Assembly: GCF_020400655.1 (NCBI RefSeq)
Contig: NZ_JAINRC010000006.1
Location: forward strand, 62,001-126,000
DNA from: Streptomyces spinosus
GTDB lineage: Bacteria > Actinomycetota > Actinomycetes > Streptomycetales > Streptomycetaceae
DNA length: 64,000 bases
Reading direction: 5' to 3'
Positions 43,547-52,378 of this stretch are shown piece by piece. Numbering within the stretch: position 1 is the stretch's first letter; each line of letters begins with the position of its first letter. The translations under genes and the position numbers were made by a program. Under the pieces are notes generated by a model, which did not search any database, was not told the DNA's origin, and saw only the letters and a list, made by a program, of their open reading frames with translations.

Positions 43547-43794
43547 ATTAGGTCACGCGAGCGACCCCGTCCACATCCAGCCGACCAGCCCGCGAGCACG
43601 CCGCTCGCCTCCGCCAGGGCGGGGGCCGGGTAACGGGGGCGTGAATACGTCACGGCGGCAAGACGCCAAAGGCGGCGCATTGACGGGTCCAGTCTCCCGG
43701 GTGATCTTTCTTCTCACCGGCGAACCCCCTTGACCGACACCGCAGTCGGGCCGGTTCCGCTTCCAAGCCCGCCCTCCTCCTCCGGAGTTGTCCC

Positions 43795-46700
43795 GTGCGT
43801 AGACCTCCCGTCCCGCGCCCCGGCCGTGGCCGCGCGAGACCCGTCCTGGGCGCGGTCACGGCCGTGCTGCTGGCCGCGCTCACGGCCCAACTGCCCGCCG
43901 CCGCGGCATCGGCCGCCCCCGCCGCGCCCCCGGCGGCGTCCTCCTCCCCCGCGACTCCCGGCACCCCCGACACCGAGGCCCTGTGCGGCACGCCCCGTCC
44001 GGGACACTTCGGCTGCTTCGCCGTCCGCCGTACCGGCGCCACCAGGACACGTGTGCGCGCCGACGGCACGGTCACCCCCGAGGGCTACGGCCCCGCGGAC
44101 CTCCGCTCGGCCTACTCCCTGCCCGCCGACGGCGGCGCCGGCGCGACGATCGCGATCGTCGACGCCTACGACAACCCCCGCGCCGAGCAGGACCTCGCCG
44201 CCTACCGCGCGCAGTACGGGCTGCCCGCCTGCACCACGGACAACGGCTGCTTCCGCAAGACCGACCAGCGCGGCGGAGCGGACCACCCGGTGCCCGACGA
44301 CGGCTGGGCGGGGGAGATCTCCCTCGACCTGGACATGGTGTCCGCGGTGGCGCCCAAGGCGCACATCCTGCTCGTGGAGGCCGACAGCGCCTCGACGGAC
44401 GACCTGGGCGCCGCGGTCAACACGGCGGTCGCGCTCGGCGCCCGTTACGTCTCCAACTCCTACGGCGCCTACCACGAGGACGCGAGCCTGCCCGCCCTGG
44501 ACGCCGCGTACTTCGACCATCCCGGCACCGCCCTGCTCTTCAGCTCCGGCGACAGCGGGTACGGCGTCAGCTACCCCGCCTCCTCCCCGCTCGTGACCTC
44601 GGTCGGCGGCACCTCGCTGACCCGGGACCCGGGTACCGCCCGCGGCTGGTCGGAGAAGGTCTGGAACACCGTCGCCACCTCCCCCTCGGGCGAGCCGTCG
44701 TGGGGTGCCACCGGATCGGGCTGCTCGGCGGTCGAGCCCAAGCCGTCGTTCCAGCCGGACACGGGCTGCGCGGGCCGTTCGGTCGCGGACGTCAGCGCGG
44801 TCGCCGACCCCACGACCGGCGTGGCCGTCTACAACAGCTTCTCCGACGCCGGCTGGAACGTGTACGGCGGCACCAGCGCCTCCGCCCCCATCATCGCGGG
44901 CGTCTACGCGCTGGCCGGCACCCCGGCCGAGGGCACCTACCCCGCCTCCTACCCCTACCTCACCCCGGGCGCCCTGCACGACGTCACCGAGGGCGACGAC
45001 GCGAGCTGCGGCGACTCCGGACTGTGCGGTTCCGGCCCGGTCCCGCACTGCGAACCCGCGAGGAGCTGCACCGCCGGCCCCGGTTACGACGGGCCGACCG
45101 GCCTCGGCACACCCGACGGCCTGGCCGCCTTCCGGCCCGGGGCGCACGGCACCGTCGCCGGCACGGTCACCGACCGCGCGAGCGGCAGGGCGATCCCCGG
45201 CGCCACCGTGCGGCTGGGGGACTACCACACCCTGTCCGGCGCCGACGGCACCTGGTCACTGGTCGTACCGCCCGGCACGTACCGGCTGACCGTGAGCACC
45301 TTCGGCTACGCCGAGAAGGACCTCGGGGAGATCGACGTCGCCGACGGCGCCCGGGTCCGTGGTGACGCGGCGCTGGACGCCATACCCACCGTGACCCTCT
45401 CCGGCAGCGTCCGCGACGGCGGCGGGCACGGCTGGGGCGTGTACGCCCGGCTGACCGTCGACGGAGTGCCCGGGACCGCGTTCACCGACCCGGCGACCGG
45501 TCACTACGCGATCCGGCTGCCCCGCGGGGCGAAGTACACCGTGCGGGCCACCGGCCTGTACCCCGGGTACCGGCCCGCCACCGCCGAGGCCGACCTGAGG
45601 TCGGCCGGCCGCACCGCGGACCTGGAGCTGCCGCTCACCGGCACCGGCGTCCTCCCGCCCGGTTACGCGGTCTCCTACCACGGCGGCGGCCTCCAGCCCT
45701 TCGACCAGGCCACCGCACCGGACGGCTGGAGCGTGGTCGATCACACCGGCGCCGGCGGCTGGGACTTCGGCGACCCGCTCACCCGCGGCAACCAGACCGG
45801 CGGCACGGGCCGCTTCGCCCAGACCGACGACTACGCCCTCGGCTGGGCCCCCGTCGACACCGAACTCATCAGCCCCGCCTACGACTTCTCGGCCCTCACC
45901 CACCCGGCCCTGGAGTTCGACACGGCGCTGCCCGGCAGCTACCGCTTCAACGACCCGACCGCCGACGTCGACGTCAGCACCGACTCCGGGACCACCTGGG
46001 AGAACGTCTGGCACCACACGGACGTCGTGAACGGCCCCGCGCACGAGAAGGTGGCGCTCACGAAGTACGCGGGTGAGAAGTCCGTACGCGTCCGGTTCCA
46101 CTACACCGGCTCCCTGACCGGCTTCTGGCAGGTCGACAACGTCGCCCTCGGCACCCGTGCTCTGGACGTCGTGCCCGGCGGCCTGCTGACCGGTCATGTC
46201 CGCGACGCCCACACGGGTGCCGGCGTGCTCGGCGCGACGGTCGCCGCCCGCCGCACCCCCGCCGACAGCGGGCGGAGCATCGCCTCCCCGGGCGACCCGG
46301 CCGTGGGCGACGGCCTGTACTGGGCCTTCTCCTCCGGCACCGGCCGGCAGGAGTTCACCGCGGACCTGGCCGGGTTCGGTTATCCGGCGCAGACCCGCGC
46401 GGTGCGGGTCCGGAAGGACGCCGTGACGACGGCCGACTTCCGGCTGAGTCCGGCGAAGCTGGAGGTCAAACCGTCCGCCATCGGCGTCACCGTCCCCTGG
46501 GGCACGAAGAGCGACATCACCCTCCGGCTGCGCGACAACGGCAGCGCCCCCGCCACGGTCACCCTCGGCGAGCAGAACGTCAGCGCCGGGACCCCGGCGA
46601 CGGGCAAGGGCGCCCCGCGCAGGCGCGCGGCCACCGGGGCCGGCCCGCTGGACACGCCCCGGACCACCACGGCAGCCTCCGGTGCGGCCACCGCCACCGT

Positions 46701-48054
46701 CACCGCCGACCCGGCGTGGCAGCCGGTCACGGACCTTCCCCAGGGCACCGCGGGCGGCATCGCCGCCACCTACCACGGCGTCGTCTACACCGGACTCGGC
46801 GCGACCGCCGACGGCCGGTGGAGCAACGCCCTGCGTTCCTACGACCCGGCCACCGGCGTCTGGAAGACCCTGGCCCCGGCCGCGACCGCGCGGTACGAGG
46901 CGGCGGCCGGCTTCATCCGGGGCAAGCTGTACGTGACCGGCGGCAAGAACGCCGCGGGACAGCCCGTCGCGGGCGGCGAGGTCTACGACCCGGCGACCGA
47001 CTCCTGGTCGGCGATCGCCGACGAGCCCGTCGCCTACGCCGGTTCGGCCACGGCGGTCGCCGGCGACAAGCTGTACGTCGTCGGCGGCTGCGCGCAGTTC
47101 AGCTGCGGCACCGGTGACGTGCAGGTCTACGACCCGGCCACCGACACCTGGTCCTCCGGTCCGGCCTACCCCACGCCGACCTCGTGGCAGACCTGCGGCA
47201 CCGTCGACGCGACCGTGTACTGCGCGGGCGGGGTCTCCCAGAGTGACGGCGGCACTCCGCGGGCGACCGCCGTCGGCTACGCCCTGGACGCCGGCGCCGG
47301 CCACTGGACGCCCATCGCCGACCCGCCCGTCGACACCTGGGGCGCGGCCGGCACCACCGCCGGGGGCCGTCTGCTGACGGCGGGCGGCATCCTGACCGGG
47401 GCCGGCGCCCTCACCAACGAGGCCTACGCCTACGACCCGGTCACCGACACCTGGACCGCGCTGCCCAACCTGCCGCAACCGCTGTACGCGGCGGCGTCCG
47501 CGCCGGGCTGGTACGTGCTGGGCGGACAGGGCGCGGACGGCGTCGTCCAGTCCGGCGCCCAGGTGCTGCCGGGCTGGGACACACCGCACGCCGACGTGCC
47601 GTGGCTCGGCGAGAGGACCGGGACGACGACGGTCGCCCCCGGCCGGACGGTCCGGCTGACGGTGACCGCCGACGCCCGCGCGATGGGGCCCGCCGACGCG
47701 GGTGTCCACCGGGCACGGCTGATCATCGACAGCGACAGCCCGTACGGCGCCGTGACCGTGCCCGTCACCATGACGGTGGTGCCGCCGCGGGGCGCGGTCC
47801 ACCTCACCGGCACGGTGACGGGGGCGGGTCCGTCGGCGGCGCCGCTCGCCGGGGCGAAGGTGGAGGTCACCGCGAGGGGCGCGACACACACCCTGAGCAC
47901 CGCCGTGGACGGCCGCTACGAGGTGTGGCTCATGGACGCGCCCACCACGATCGGCGTCACCGCGGACGCCGAGGGCCACCGGACCGGACGGCGCACCGTC
48001 CACCCGCACGGCGCGACCGACGTCACCGCCGACCTCGCCCTCGCCAGGCGGTAA
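43795..48054 (+). CDS. Giant sedolisin-type (S53) secreted protein with propeller and Ig-like domains
   Basis: 1419 residues. After a signal peptide (LGAVTAVLLAALTAQLPAAA) comes an S53 domain: Glu174 and Asp178 in GEISLDLDM, oxyanion Asp region, and Ser361 in GGTSASAP, to about residue 450. Carboxypeptidase-regulatory-like beta-sandwiches follow (GTVTDRASGRAIPGATVRLG; GHVRDAHTGAGVLGATVAAR), a MAM/jelly-roll-like segment near 640-790, a kelch-like propeller about 960-1260 (KLYVTGGKNAAG, KLYVVGGCAQFSC), and a last CarbD domain. The ~200-residue inhibitory propeptide of classical sedolisins is missing. GTG start, weak CGGAG upstream. Confidence 0.85.
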   Translation: MRRPPVPRPGRGRARPVLGAVTAVLLAALTAQLPAAAASAAPAAPPAASSSPATPGTPDTEALCGTPRPGHFGCFAVRRTGATRTRVRADGTVTPEGYGPADLRSAYSLPADGGAGATIAIVDAYDNPRAEQDLAAYRAQYGLPACTTDNGCFRKTDQRGGADHPVPDDGWAGEISLDLDMVSAVAPKAHILLVEADSASTDDLGAAVNTAVALGARYVSNSYGAYHEDASLPALDAAYFDHPGTALLFSSGDSGYGVSYPASSPLVTSVGGTSLTRDPGTARGWSEKVWNTVATSPSGEPSWGATGSGCSAVEPKPSFQPDTGCAGRSVADVSAVADPTTGVAVYNSFSDAGWNVYGGTSASAPIIAGVYALAGTPAEGTYPASYPYLTPGALHDVTEGDDASCGDSGLCGSGPVPHCEPARSCTAGPGYDGPTGLGTPDGLAAFRPGAHGTVAGTVTDRASGRAIPGATVRLGDYHTLSGADGTWSLVVPPGTYRLTVSTFGYAEKDLGEIDVADGARVRGDAALDAIPTVTLSGSVRDGGGHGWGVYARLTVDGVPGTAFTDPATGHYAIRLPRGAKYTVRATGLYPGYRPATAEADLRSAGRTADLELPLTGTGVLPPGYAVSYHGGGLQPFDQATAPDGWSVVDHTGAGGWDFGDPLTRGNQTGGTGRFAQTDDYALGWAPVDTELISPAYDFSALTHPALEFDTALPGSYRFNDPTADVDVSTDSGTTWENVWHHTDVVNGPAHEKVALTKYAGEKSVRVRFHYTGSLTGFWQVDNVALGTRALDVVPGGLLTGHVRDAHTGAGVLGATVAARRTPADSGRSIASPGDPAVGDGLYWAFSSGTGRQEFTADLAGFGYPAQTRAVRVRKDAVTTADFRLSPAKLEVKPSAIGVTVPWGTKSDITLRLRDNGSAPATVTLGEQNVSAGTPATGKGAPRRRAATGAGPLDTPRTTTAASGAATATVTADPAWQPVTDLPQGTAGGIAATYHGVVYTGLGATADGRWSNALRSYDPATGVWKTLAPAATARYEAAAGFIRGKLYVTGGKNAAGQPVAGGEVYDPATDSWSAIADEPVAYAGSATAVAGDKLYVVGGCAQFSCGTGDVQVYDPATDTWSSGPAYPTPTSWQTCGTVDATVYCAGGVSQSDGGTPRATAVGYALDAGAGHWTPIADPPVDTWGAAGTTAGGRLLTAGGILTGAGALTNEAYAYDPVTDTWTALPNLPQPLYAAASAPGWYVLGGQGADGVVQSGAQVLPGWDTPHADVPWLGERTGTTTVAPGRTVRLTVTADARAMGPADAGVHRARLIIDSDSPYGAVTVPVTMTVVPPRGAVHLTGTVTGAGPSAAPLAGAKVEVTARGATHTLSTAVDGRYEVWLMDAPTTIGVTADAEGHRTGRRTVHPHGATDVTADLALARR

Positions 48055-48067
48055 CCGGCACGACGGC

Positions 48068-48105
48068 ACCGTGGGGCCGGCCGGACACCCGGCCGGCCCC
48101 ACGGT
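48068..48105. terminator. Perfect 17-bp terminator hairpin
   Basis: 48068-48084 pairs exactly with 48089-48105 around ACAC. It lies 13 bases after the sedolisin stop and before the convergent tetR gene. Confidence 0.85.
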
Positions 48106-48230
48106 CACACCTGCGAGCAGCCCTGCGAGCGGGCTCGTGGCCGTTCCGGGCGATCAGCGGCGGCGGCGCCGGGGACGGGCACGGCTGCCGGCGTCGTGTC
48201 CGCGGCCGGCGCTCCGGCGTGGGCGAGGCG

Positions 48231-48923
48231 TCAGGCCGGCGGCCGGGTGAGCTTGGCGGCCACGGCGTCGAGGACCCAGTCCAGACCGGTCGCGAAGGAC
48301 GTCTCGGCGTCCACGTCCGTGCCGTCGTACACGGCCTTGGCCAGTGCCGGGAAGCGGCCCGTGGCCAGCATGTCCGTCACGTGCGGACCGGAGGCACGCT
48401 GCCAGTCGCGCTTGGACAGGCCCGTGGCGCGCTCGGCCCGCAGGTTCGCGATCTCACGTCTGATCGCGCCGATGACGTAGGCGCTGACCGTCTCCACCGC
48501 GCGCATGACGGTGTCGATGCCGGCGAGGCCGTCGAGGGCGGCCAGCCAGGCCTCGGTCACGGCGAGGCCGTTCGGGCCCAGGGCCGGGCGGCCGCCCAGC
48601 AGGTCGGCGAACCATTCGTGCCGCAGAGCGCTCCGTCTGGTGCGGTGGGCGAGGACGCGCAGGGCCTCCCGCCAGTCACCGGGCTGCTCCTCGGGGAGGA
48701 TCTCGGCCTGGACCTCGTCCACCATGAGGTCGAACAGCTCCTCCTTGGTGGAGAAGTATCCGTACAACCGCATCGGGCCGGCGTTCAGCCGGGCGGCGAC
48801 CTTGCGCAGCGACACCGCCTCCAGCCCGCCCTCGTCCGCCAGCGCGACGGCGGCGGCGACGATCCGCTCCCGGTCGAGCGGCACGGGGCGAGGCGGCGGC
48901 GCCGGCTTGTCCCACACAGTCAT
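48231..48923 (-). CDS. TetR family repressor of the TetR_C_1 type
   Basis: A 230-residue regulator. DNA-binding part: LDRERIVAAAVALADEGGLE, AVSLRKVAARLNAGPMRLYG, YFSTKEELFDLMVDEV; C-terminal part has the long helices and RHEWFADLLGGRPALGPN pattern of the tetracycline-repressor C domain. ATG 48923 is chosen over upstream codons that run into the operator. It is divergent from a TetX-like monooxygenase 53 bases away, and a dyad lies between them; it likely senses a substrate of that enzyme. Confidence 0.87.
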   Translation of the reverse strand: MTVWDKPAPPPRPVPLDRERIVAAAVALADEGGLEAVSLRKVAARLNAGPMRLYGYFSTKEELFDLMVDEVQAEILPEEQPGDWREALRVLAHRTRRSALRHEWFADLLGGRPALGPNGLAVTEAWLAALDGLAGIDTVMRAVETVSAYVIGAIRREIANLRAERATGLSKRDWQRASGPHVTDMLATGRFPALAKAVYDGTDVDAETSFATGLDWVLDAVAAKLTRPPA

Positions 48924-48945
48924 GGCGCAATCGTACTGTTGCGAG

Positions 48946-48970
48946 ACACCGTACGGCATCAATACGGTGT
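48946..48970. promoter_or_regulatory. Operator dyad between tetR and monooxygenase
   Basis: ACACCGTA (48946-48953) and TACGGTGT (48963-48970) are exact complements nine bases apart, centred between the divergent starts. The second arm lies six bases before the monooxygenase ATG, which suggests a leaderless or very short leader mRNA blocked by the repressor. Confidence 0.75.
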
Positions 48971-48976
48971 ATCGAC

Positions 48977-50095
48977 ATGAGACAACGTATCGCAGTGGTC
49001 GGGAGCGGTCCCGGCGGCCTCGCCTTCGCCCGTGTCCTGCACCGTCACGGCTGCTCGGCCACCGTCCTGGAACGCGATCCCGCCCCGGACGCGCGCCCCC
49101 CGGGCGGCACGCTGGACCTGCACCAGGGGCTGGGTCAGCTCGCGCTGGAGAAGGCGGGGCTGCTCGCGGAGTTCCAGGCGCTGTCCCGCCCCGAGGGACA
49201 GGCCATGCGCATCCTGGACACGGACGGGACCGTCCTGCGCGACTGGCGGCCCCGTCCGGGCGAGCGGGCCAATCCCGAGATCGACCGCGGGCAGCTCCGG
49301 GACCTGCTGCTCGGCACCCTGGACGTCCAGTGGGGGCGGGGCGTGACGCGGGTGGTGCCGGGGACGCCCGACGGCGTACTGGTCCACTTCGCGGACGGGC
49401 GGCAGGAGACGTTCGACCTCGTGGTCGGCGCGGACGGCGCCTGGTCCCGGGTGCGCCCCGCGGTCTCGCCGGCCACGCCGCACTACACCGGCGTCACCTC
49501 GGTCGAAACCTCCCTCGACGACGTCGACACCCGCCATCCCGGCCTCGCCCGGCTGACCGGCGACGGCTCCGTCGCCGTCTACGGCGCGAACCGGTCTCTG
49601 GTCGCCCAGCGCAACAGCGGCGGCCACGTCAAGGTGTACGCCCGGTTCCGCGCACCGCTGGACTGGCACACGGGCCTGGACCCGGCCGACGCCGAGGCCG
49701 TGCGAGCGAGCCTGCTGGCGCTGTTCGACGGCTGGGCCGAGCCCGTCCTCGACCTCCTCCGCCACGGCACCGCGTTCGTGCACCGCCCCCTCTACGTCCT
49801 GCCCGTGTCCCACACCTGGACCCACGTGCCCGGGGTGACGCTGCTGGGCGACGCCGCCCACCTGATGCCCCCGCTGGGGGCGGGCGCGAACCTCGCGATG
49901 CTGGAAGGCGCCGAACTCGCCGAGTCCATCGCCGCCGGCCCGGACGATCCGGACGAGGCCGTCCGCGCCTTCGAGGAGACGATGTGGGCACGGGCCGGCA
50001 GGTGGGCGCAGATCACGACCGCCGGCCTGGAACGCCTCGTGAGCCCGGACCCCGCCGAAGCCCTCGCCGTCTTCGACCGGGTCCAGCCGTCCTGA
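48977..50095 (+). CDS. TetX-like FAD-dependent monooxygenase
   Basis: A 372-residue class A flavoprotein hydroxylase. GSGPGG (residues 9-14) binds the ADP part, VLERDPAPDARPPGGTLDLH follows, DLVVGADGAWSRVRP is the DG motif, and LLGDAAHLMPPLGAGANLAM is the GD motif with the active-site PPxGxGAN loop. GGTLDLH is typical of TetX/tetracycline-destructase relatives. It may hydroxylate and inactivate an aromatic antibiotic or a self-made metabolite. A hairpin follows. Divergent TetR supports inducible expression. Confidence 0.87.
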   Translation: MRQRIAVVGSGPGGLAFARVLHRHGCSATVLERDPAPDARPPGGTLDLHQGLGQLALEKAGLLAEFQALSRPEGQAMRILDTDGTVLRDWRPRPGERANPEIDRGQLRDLLLGTLDVQWGRGVTRVVPGTPDGVLVHFADGRQETFDLVVGADGAWSRVRPAVSPATPHYTGVTSVETSLDDVDTRHPGLARLTGDGSVAVYGANRSLVAQRNSGGHVKVYARFRAPLDWHTGLDPADAEAVRASLLALFDGWAEPVLDLLRHGTAFVHRPLYVLPVSHTWTHVPGVTLLGDAAHLMPPLGAGANLAMLEGAELAESIAAGPDDPDEAVRAFEETMWARAGRWAQITTAGLERLVSPDPAEALAVFDRVQPS

Positions 50096-50099
50096 CGGC

Positions 50100-50117
50100 C
50101 CGGCGCGGGAGCGCCGG
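50100..50117. terminator. Hairpin between convergent monooxygenase and MFS genes
   Basis: CCGGCGC (50100-50106), GGGA, GCGCCGG (50111-50117), a perfect 7-bp stem five bases after the monooxygenase stop. Confidence 0.55.
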
Positions 50118-50163
50118 CACCGTCAACTCGTCACGGCTGCGCGCGTTTTCGGACGGGCGGGGA

Positions 50164-51438
50164 TCAGCGGGCGACTTCCTCACCGGTCCGCTCGCCTACG
50201 GCGGCCGGTGCCGGCGGCGGGGACGCGGCGTGCCGAAGCGACCTGACCTGTGGGGACGCCAGGGCGGCGAGGGTGGCGATGACGACGACGGCCGCGCAAC
50301 CGGCCAGAGCCGTGCTCGGGCCGACGCCTTGGGCGACGGGGCCGGCGACGAGCAGGCCGAGCGGGGCGAAGGCCAGGGATCCGAGCAGGTCGTAGGAACT
50401 GACCCGGGAAAGGACCTGTTCCGGGATCTCGCGCTGCAGAGTGCTGGACCACAGCACGTTGAAGACGTCGCCGGCCACACCCGCGCAGAAGGTGGCGGCG
50501 GCGGTCAGCCAGACCGGCGCCGAGACACTCAGGAAGACCATGGGCAGCGCCGCCGGGAACGTGGCGATGACCGCGACCAGGACCGGTCGGCGGACCCGGA
50601 CCCGCGCGGCCAGCCCGGCGCCGGCGACGGCCCCCAGAGCCTGGGCGGCCACGATGACCGACCAGGACCGCGCCCCGCCCGGATGCCGCTGGGCCTCCAA
50701 CGGCCCGAGGACTCCGAGGGTCGCGCTGAAGACGGCGACCACGGCCGTGCACTGGGCGACCACCACCCACAGCCACTGCCGTGAGGTGAACCCCTCCCAG
50801 CCCTCCCGCAGGTCCGTCCGCACGGACGACGTCCTCACCGGCCTCGCGGGCAGCCGCAGGCGACCCGTGAGGCCGGCACTGACCACGAACGAGACGGCGT
50901 TCAGGGCCAGGGCCCACCCCGCGCCGGCCCACGCGACGACCACGCCCGACAGCGCGAGTCCGAGGAAGAGGCACGTGTTGGTGCTCATCCGCAGCACACC
51001 GTTGGCCCGTTGCAACCGGTCCGCCGGGACCACGAGCGGCACGACACCGTCCATCGCCGGCGCGAAGAGCGCGGTCGCGAGCCCCGCCATCACCGCGAGG
51101 CCGCACATCAGCACCAGGGGCGCGTGCCCGGTCAGGGTCATCGCCGCCAGTCCCGCATAGGCGAACGCCCCGACGCCGTCGGCGACGACCATCAGGCGAG
51201 ACCGTGACATCCGGTCGGCGACCACGCCTCCGAGGAGGATGAACACCAGTTGCGGCAGGGACTGGCAGGCGAGTACCAAGGACAGCTCGCCCGGGCCGGC
51301 ACCGGGAAGTGCCAGCACGGAGAAGGCCAGCGCCACCCGGGCGAACCCGTTGCCCAGGACCGAGACGGTCCGCGCTGCCGCGAGCAGAACGAACCGCTGG
51401 TCACGCCACAGCGCCGGCCTTCTCGAAGTGATCGTCAT
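50164..51438 (-). CDS. MFS transporter (EntS/DHA3-like exporter)
   Basis: A 424-residue protein with twelve helices. It opens RDQRFVLLAAARTVSVLGNG, has LLGGVVADRMSRSRLMVVAD, the family A-motif between helices two and three, and VPADRLQRANGVLRMSTNT mid-protein. These features fit macrolide/siderophore-type exporters. It lies 35 bases after the histone-like gene on the same strand, so they may be co-transcribed. CCCTAGACTAGGG (51448-51460) sits just before its ATG. Substrate unknown. Confidence 0.85.
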   Translation of the reverse strand: MTITSRRPALWRDQRFVLLAAARTVSVLGNGFARVALAFSVLALPGAGPGELSLVLACQSLPQLVFILLGGVVADRMSRSRLMVVADGVGAFAYAGLAAMTLTGHAPLVLMCGLAVMAGLATALFAPAMDGVVPLVVPADRLQRANGVLRMSTNTCLFLGLALSGVVVAWAGAGWALALNAVSFVVSAGLTGRLRLPARPVRTSSVRTDLREGWEGFTSRQWLWVVVAQCTAVVAVFSATLGVLGPLEAQRHPGGARSWSVIVAAQALGAVAGAGLAARVRVRRPVLVAVIATFPAALPMVFLSVSAPVWLTAAATFCAGVAGDVFNVLWSSTLQREIPEQVLSRVSSYDLLGSLAFAPLGLLVAGPVAQGVGPSTALAGCAAVVVIATLAALASPQVRSLRHAASPPPAPAAVGERTGEEVAR

Positions 51439-51447
51439 GGCGACGAA

Positions 51448-51460
51448 CCCTAGACTAGGG
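51448..51460. promoter_or_regulatory. CCCTAG-A-CTAGGG dyad before the MFS gene
   Basis: A perfect 6-bp dyad with one central base, ten bases from the MFS start and 13 bases after the histone-like stop. TAGTCT on the minus strand also resembles a -10 hexamer. It may be an operator for a separate MFS promoter. Confidence 0.5.
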
Positions 51461-51473
51461 CCTCTCGTCTGGA

Positions 51474-52241
51474 TCAGTTTTCCGTCACCGCGCGTGCCTC
51501 GGTGAGGGCCCGCCGCCTGAGGTCGCCGCCGGGCAACTGAACCGTGGTGGCGGCGAGGACGTCGTCCCTGCCGATGGTCCGCCCGTCCCCCCTGCGTACG
51601 GACCGGGCCCCGTAGGCGTCCTTGGGGAACGGGGGCGGGGCCGGTTCGCCCGGCGTCACCAGGGTGACCGTCCCGGAGCGCTGGACCCCGCCCTCGCGGA
51701 CGACCATGGCCGCGTCCCGGGCGAGGTCCGTCAGGAACACGCTCGCGATGCCGTCGAGGTCGCGGACCATCGCGGGGACGGCCGTCACCCCCTGGCTCCG
51801 CAGCAGCTTCCTGACCCCGGCCTCGAACCTGTGGGCGCCGACCACGGCACTCGGCCTGCGCGGCCTGCCGCGCCCACGGGAAGGCACGACGACACCCTCG
51901 GCGTCGTACAGCACACCGGTCAGGCCCCGAAACGTCGGACTGTGGTCGTACCACGTGCTCCCCACCTCCAGCTCGACGTTCCGGTCGATCGCCGAGAGGA
52001 GGTCACCGGGAACCAGCTTCTTCCGGGCCTGTTCCGCCGCCGCTCTCCTCGCACCGCCGATGATCTCCGTCAGCACGGTCCGCGTCACCGACGCGGCGGC
52101 CCAGGCGGCCGACCGGGAGACGTGCATCGAGGTCACGTCCCTGAACACCGCTTTGACGAGAGAAGGCGTGAACGGCGGGACATCCACGACCGGGGCGGTC
52201 CGGGGGCCGGCGCGCTCAGGCCGTGCGGGCTGTGTGGTCAT
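51474..52241 (-). CDS. Histone-fold doublet, H2A-like then H2B-like, with AT-hook linker
   Basis: 255 residues. First fold, about 24-92: FTPSLVKAVFRD, VSRSAAWAAASVTRTVLTEI with following A-x3-A-x3-A helix, and KKLVPGDLLSAIDRNVEL (74-91), which parallels H2A R-I-I-P-R-H-L-Q-L-A-I-R-N-D-E-E-L. Linker: RGRGRPRRP (122-130), an AT-hook core RGRP. Second fold, about 137-255: HRFEAGVRKLLRSQG, a long helix IASVFLTDLARDAAMVVREG, then RTIGRDDVLAATTVQLPGGD and LRRRALTEARAVTEN, close to the H2B end T-I-T-S-R-E-I...L-L-P-G-E-L-A-K-H-A-V-S-E-G-T-K-A-V-T. A ~35-residue insert lengthens loop 2 of the second fold. Start: ATG 52241 with GGGAG upstream; a GTG at 52283 is alternative. Comparisons are from memory. 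Probable DNA-binding chromatin protein; real role unknown. Confidence 0.8.
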   Translation of the reverse strand: MTTQPARPERAGPRTAPVVDVPPFTPSLVKAVFRDVTSMHVSRSAAWAAASVTRTVLTEIIGGARRAAAEQARKKLVPGDLLSAIDRNVELEVGSTWYDHSPTFRGLTGVLYDAEGVVVPSRGRGRPRRPSAVVGAHRFEAGVRKLLRSQGVTAVPAMVRDLDGIASVFLTDLARDAAMVVREGGVQRSGTVTLVTPGEPAPPPFPKDAYGARSVRRGDGRTIGRDDVLAATTVQLPGGDLRRRALTEARAVTEN

Positions 52242-52378
52242 CGGAACGAACGCTCCCTGCTCTCGGGGTTGTCTGACGCCCACACTTCACCACGCGGACC
52301 GCTCCGCGCACCGGGCACCCCGTGGCAGCGGGCGAAACGGGTTGCGGCGGGACCCGCGAGTCCGGTGAGGATACGTCC

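Noticed and set aside
45256..48108. 950-codon minus-strand open frame
   Set aside because: Antisense to the sedolisin gene; low-complexity Gly/Val/Arg sequence.
51474..52241. HU/IHF or Lsr2 nucleoid protein as explanation for the histone-like gene
   Set aside because: Length, long central helices, absence of HU beta-arm motif and absence of Lsr2 features do not fit; H2A/H2B-like motifs do.
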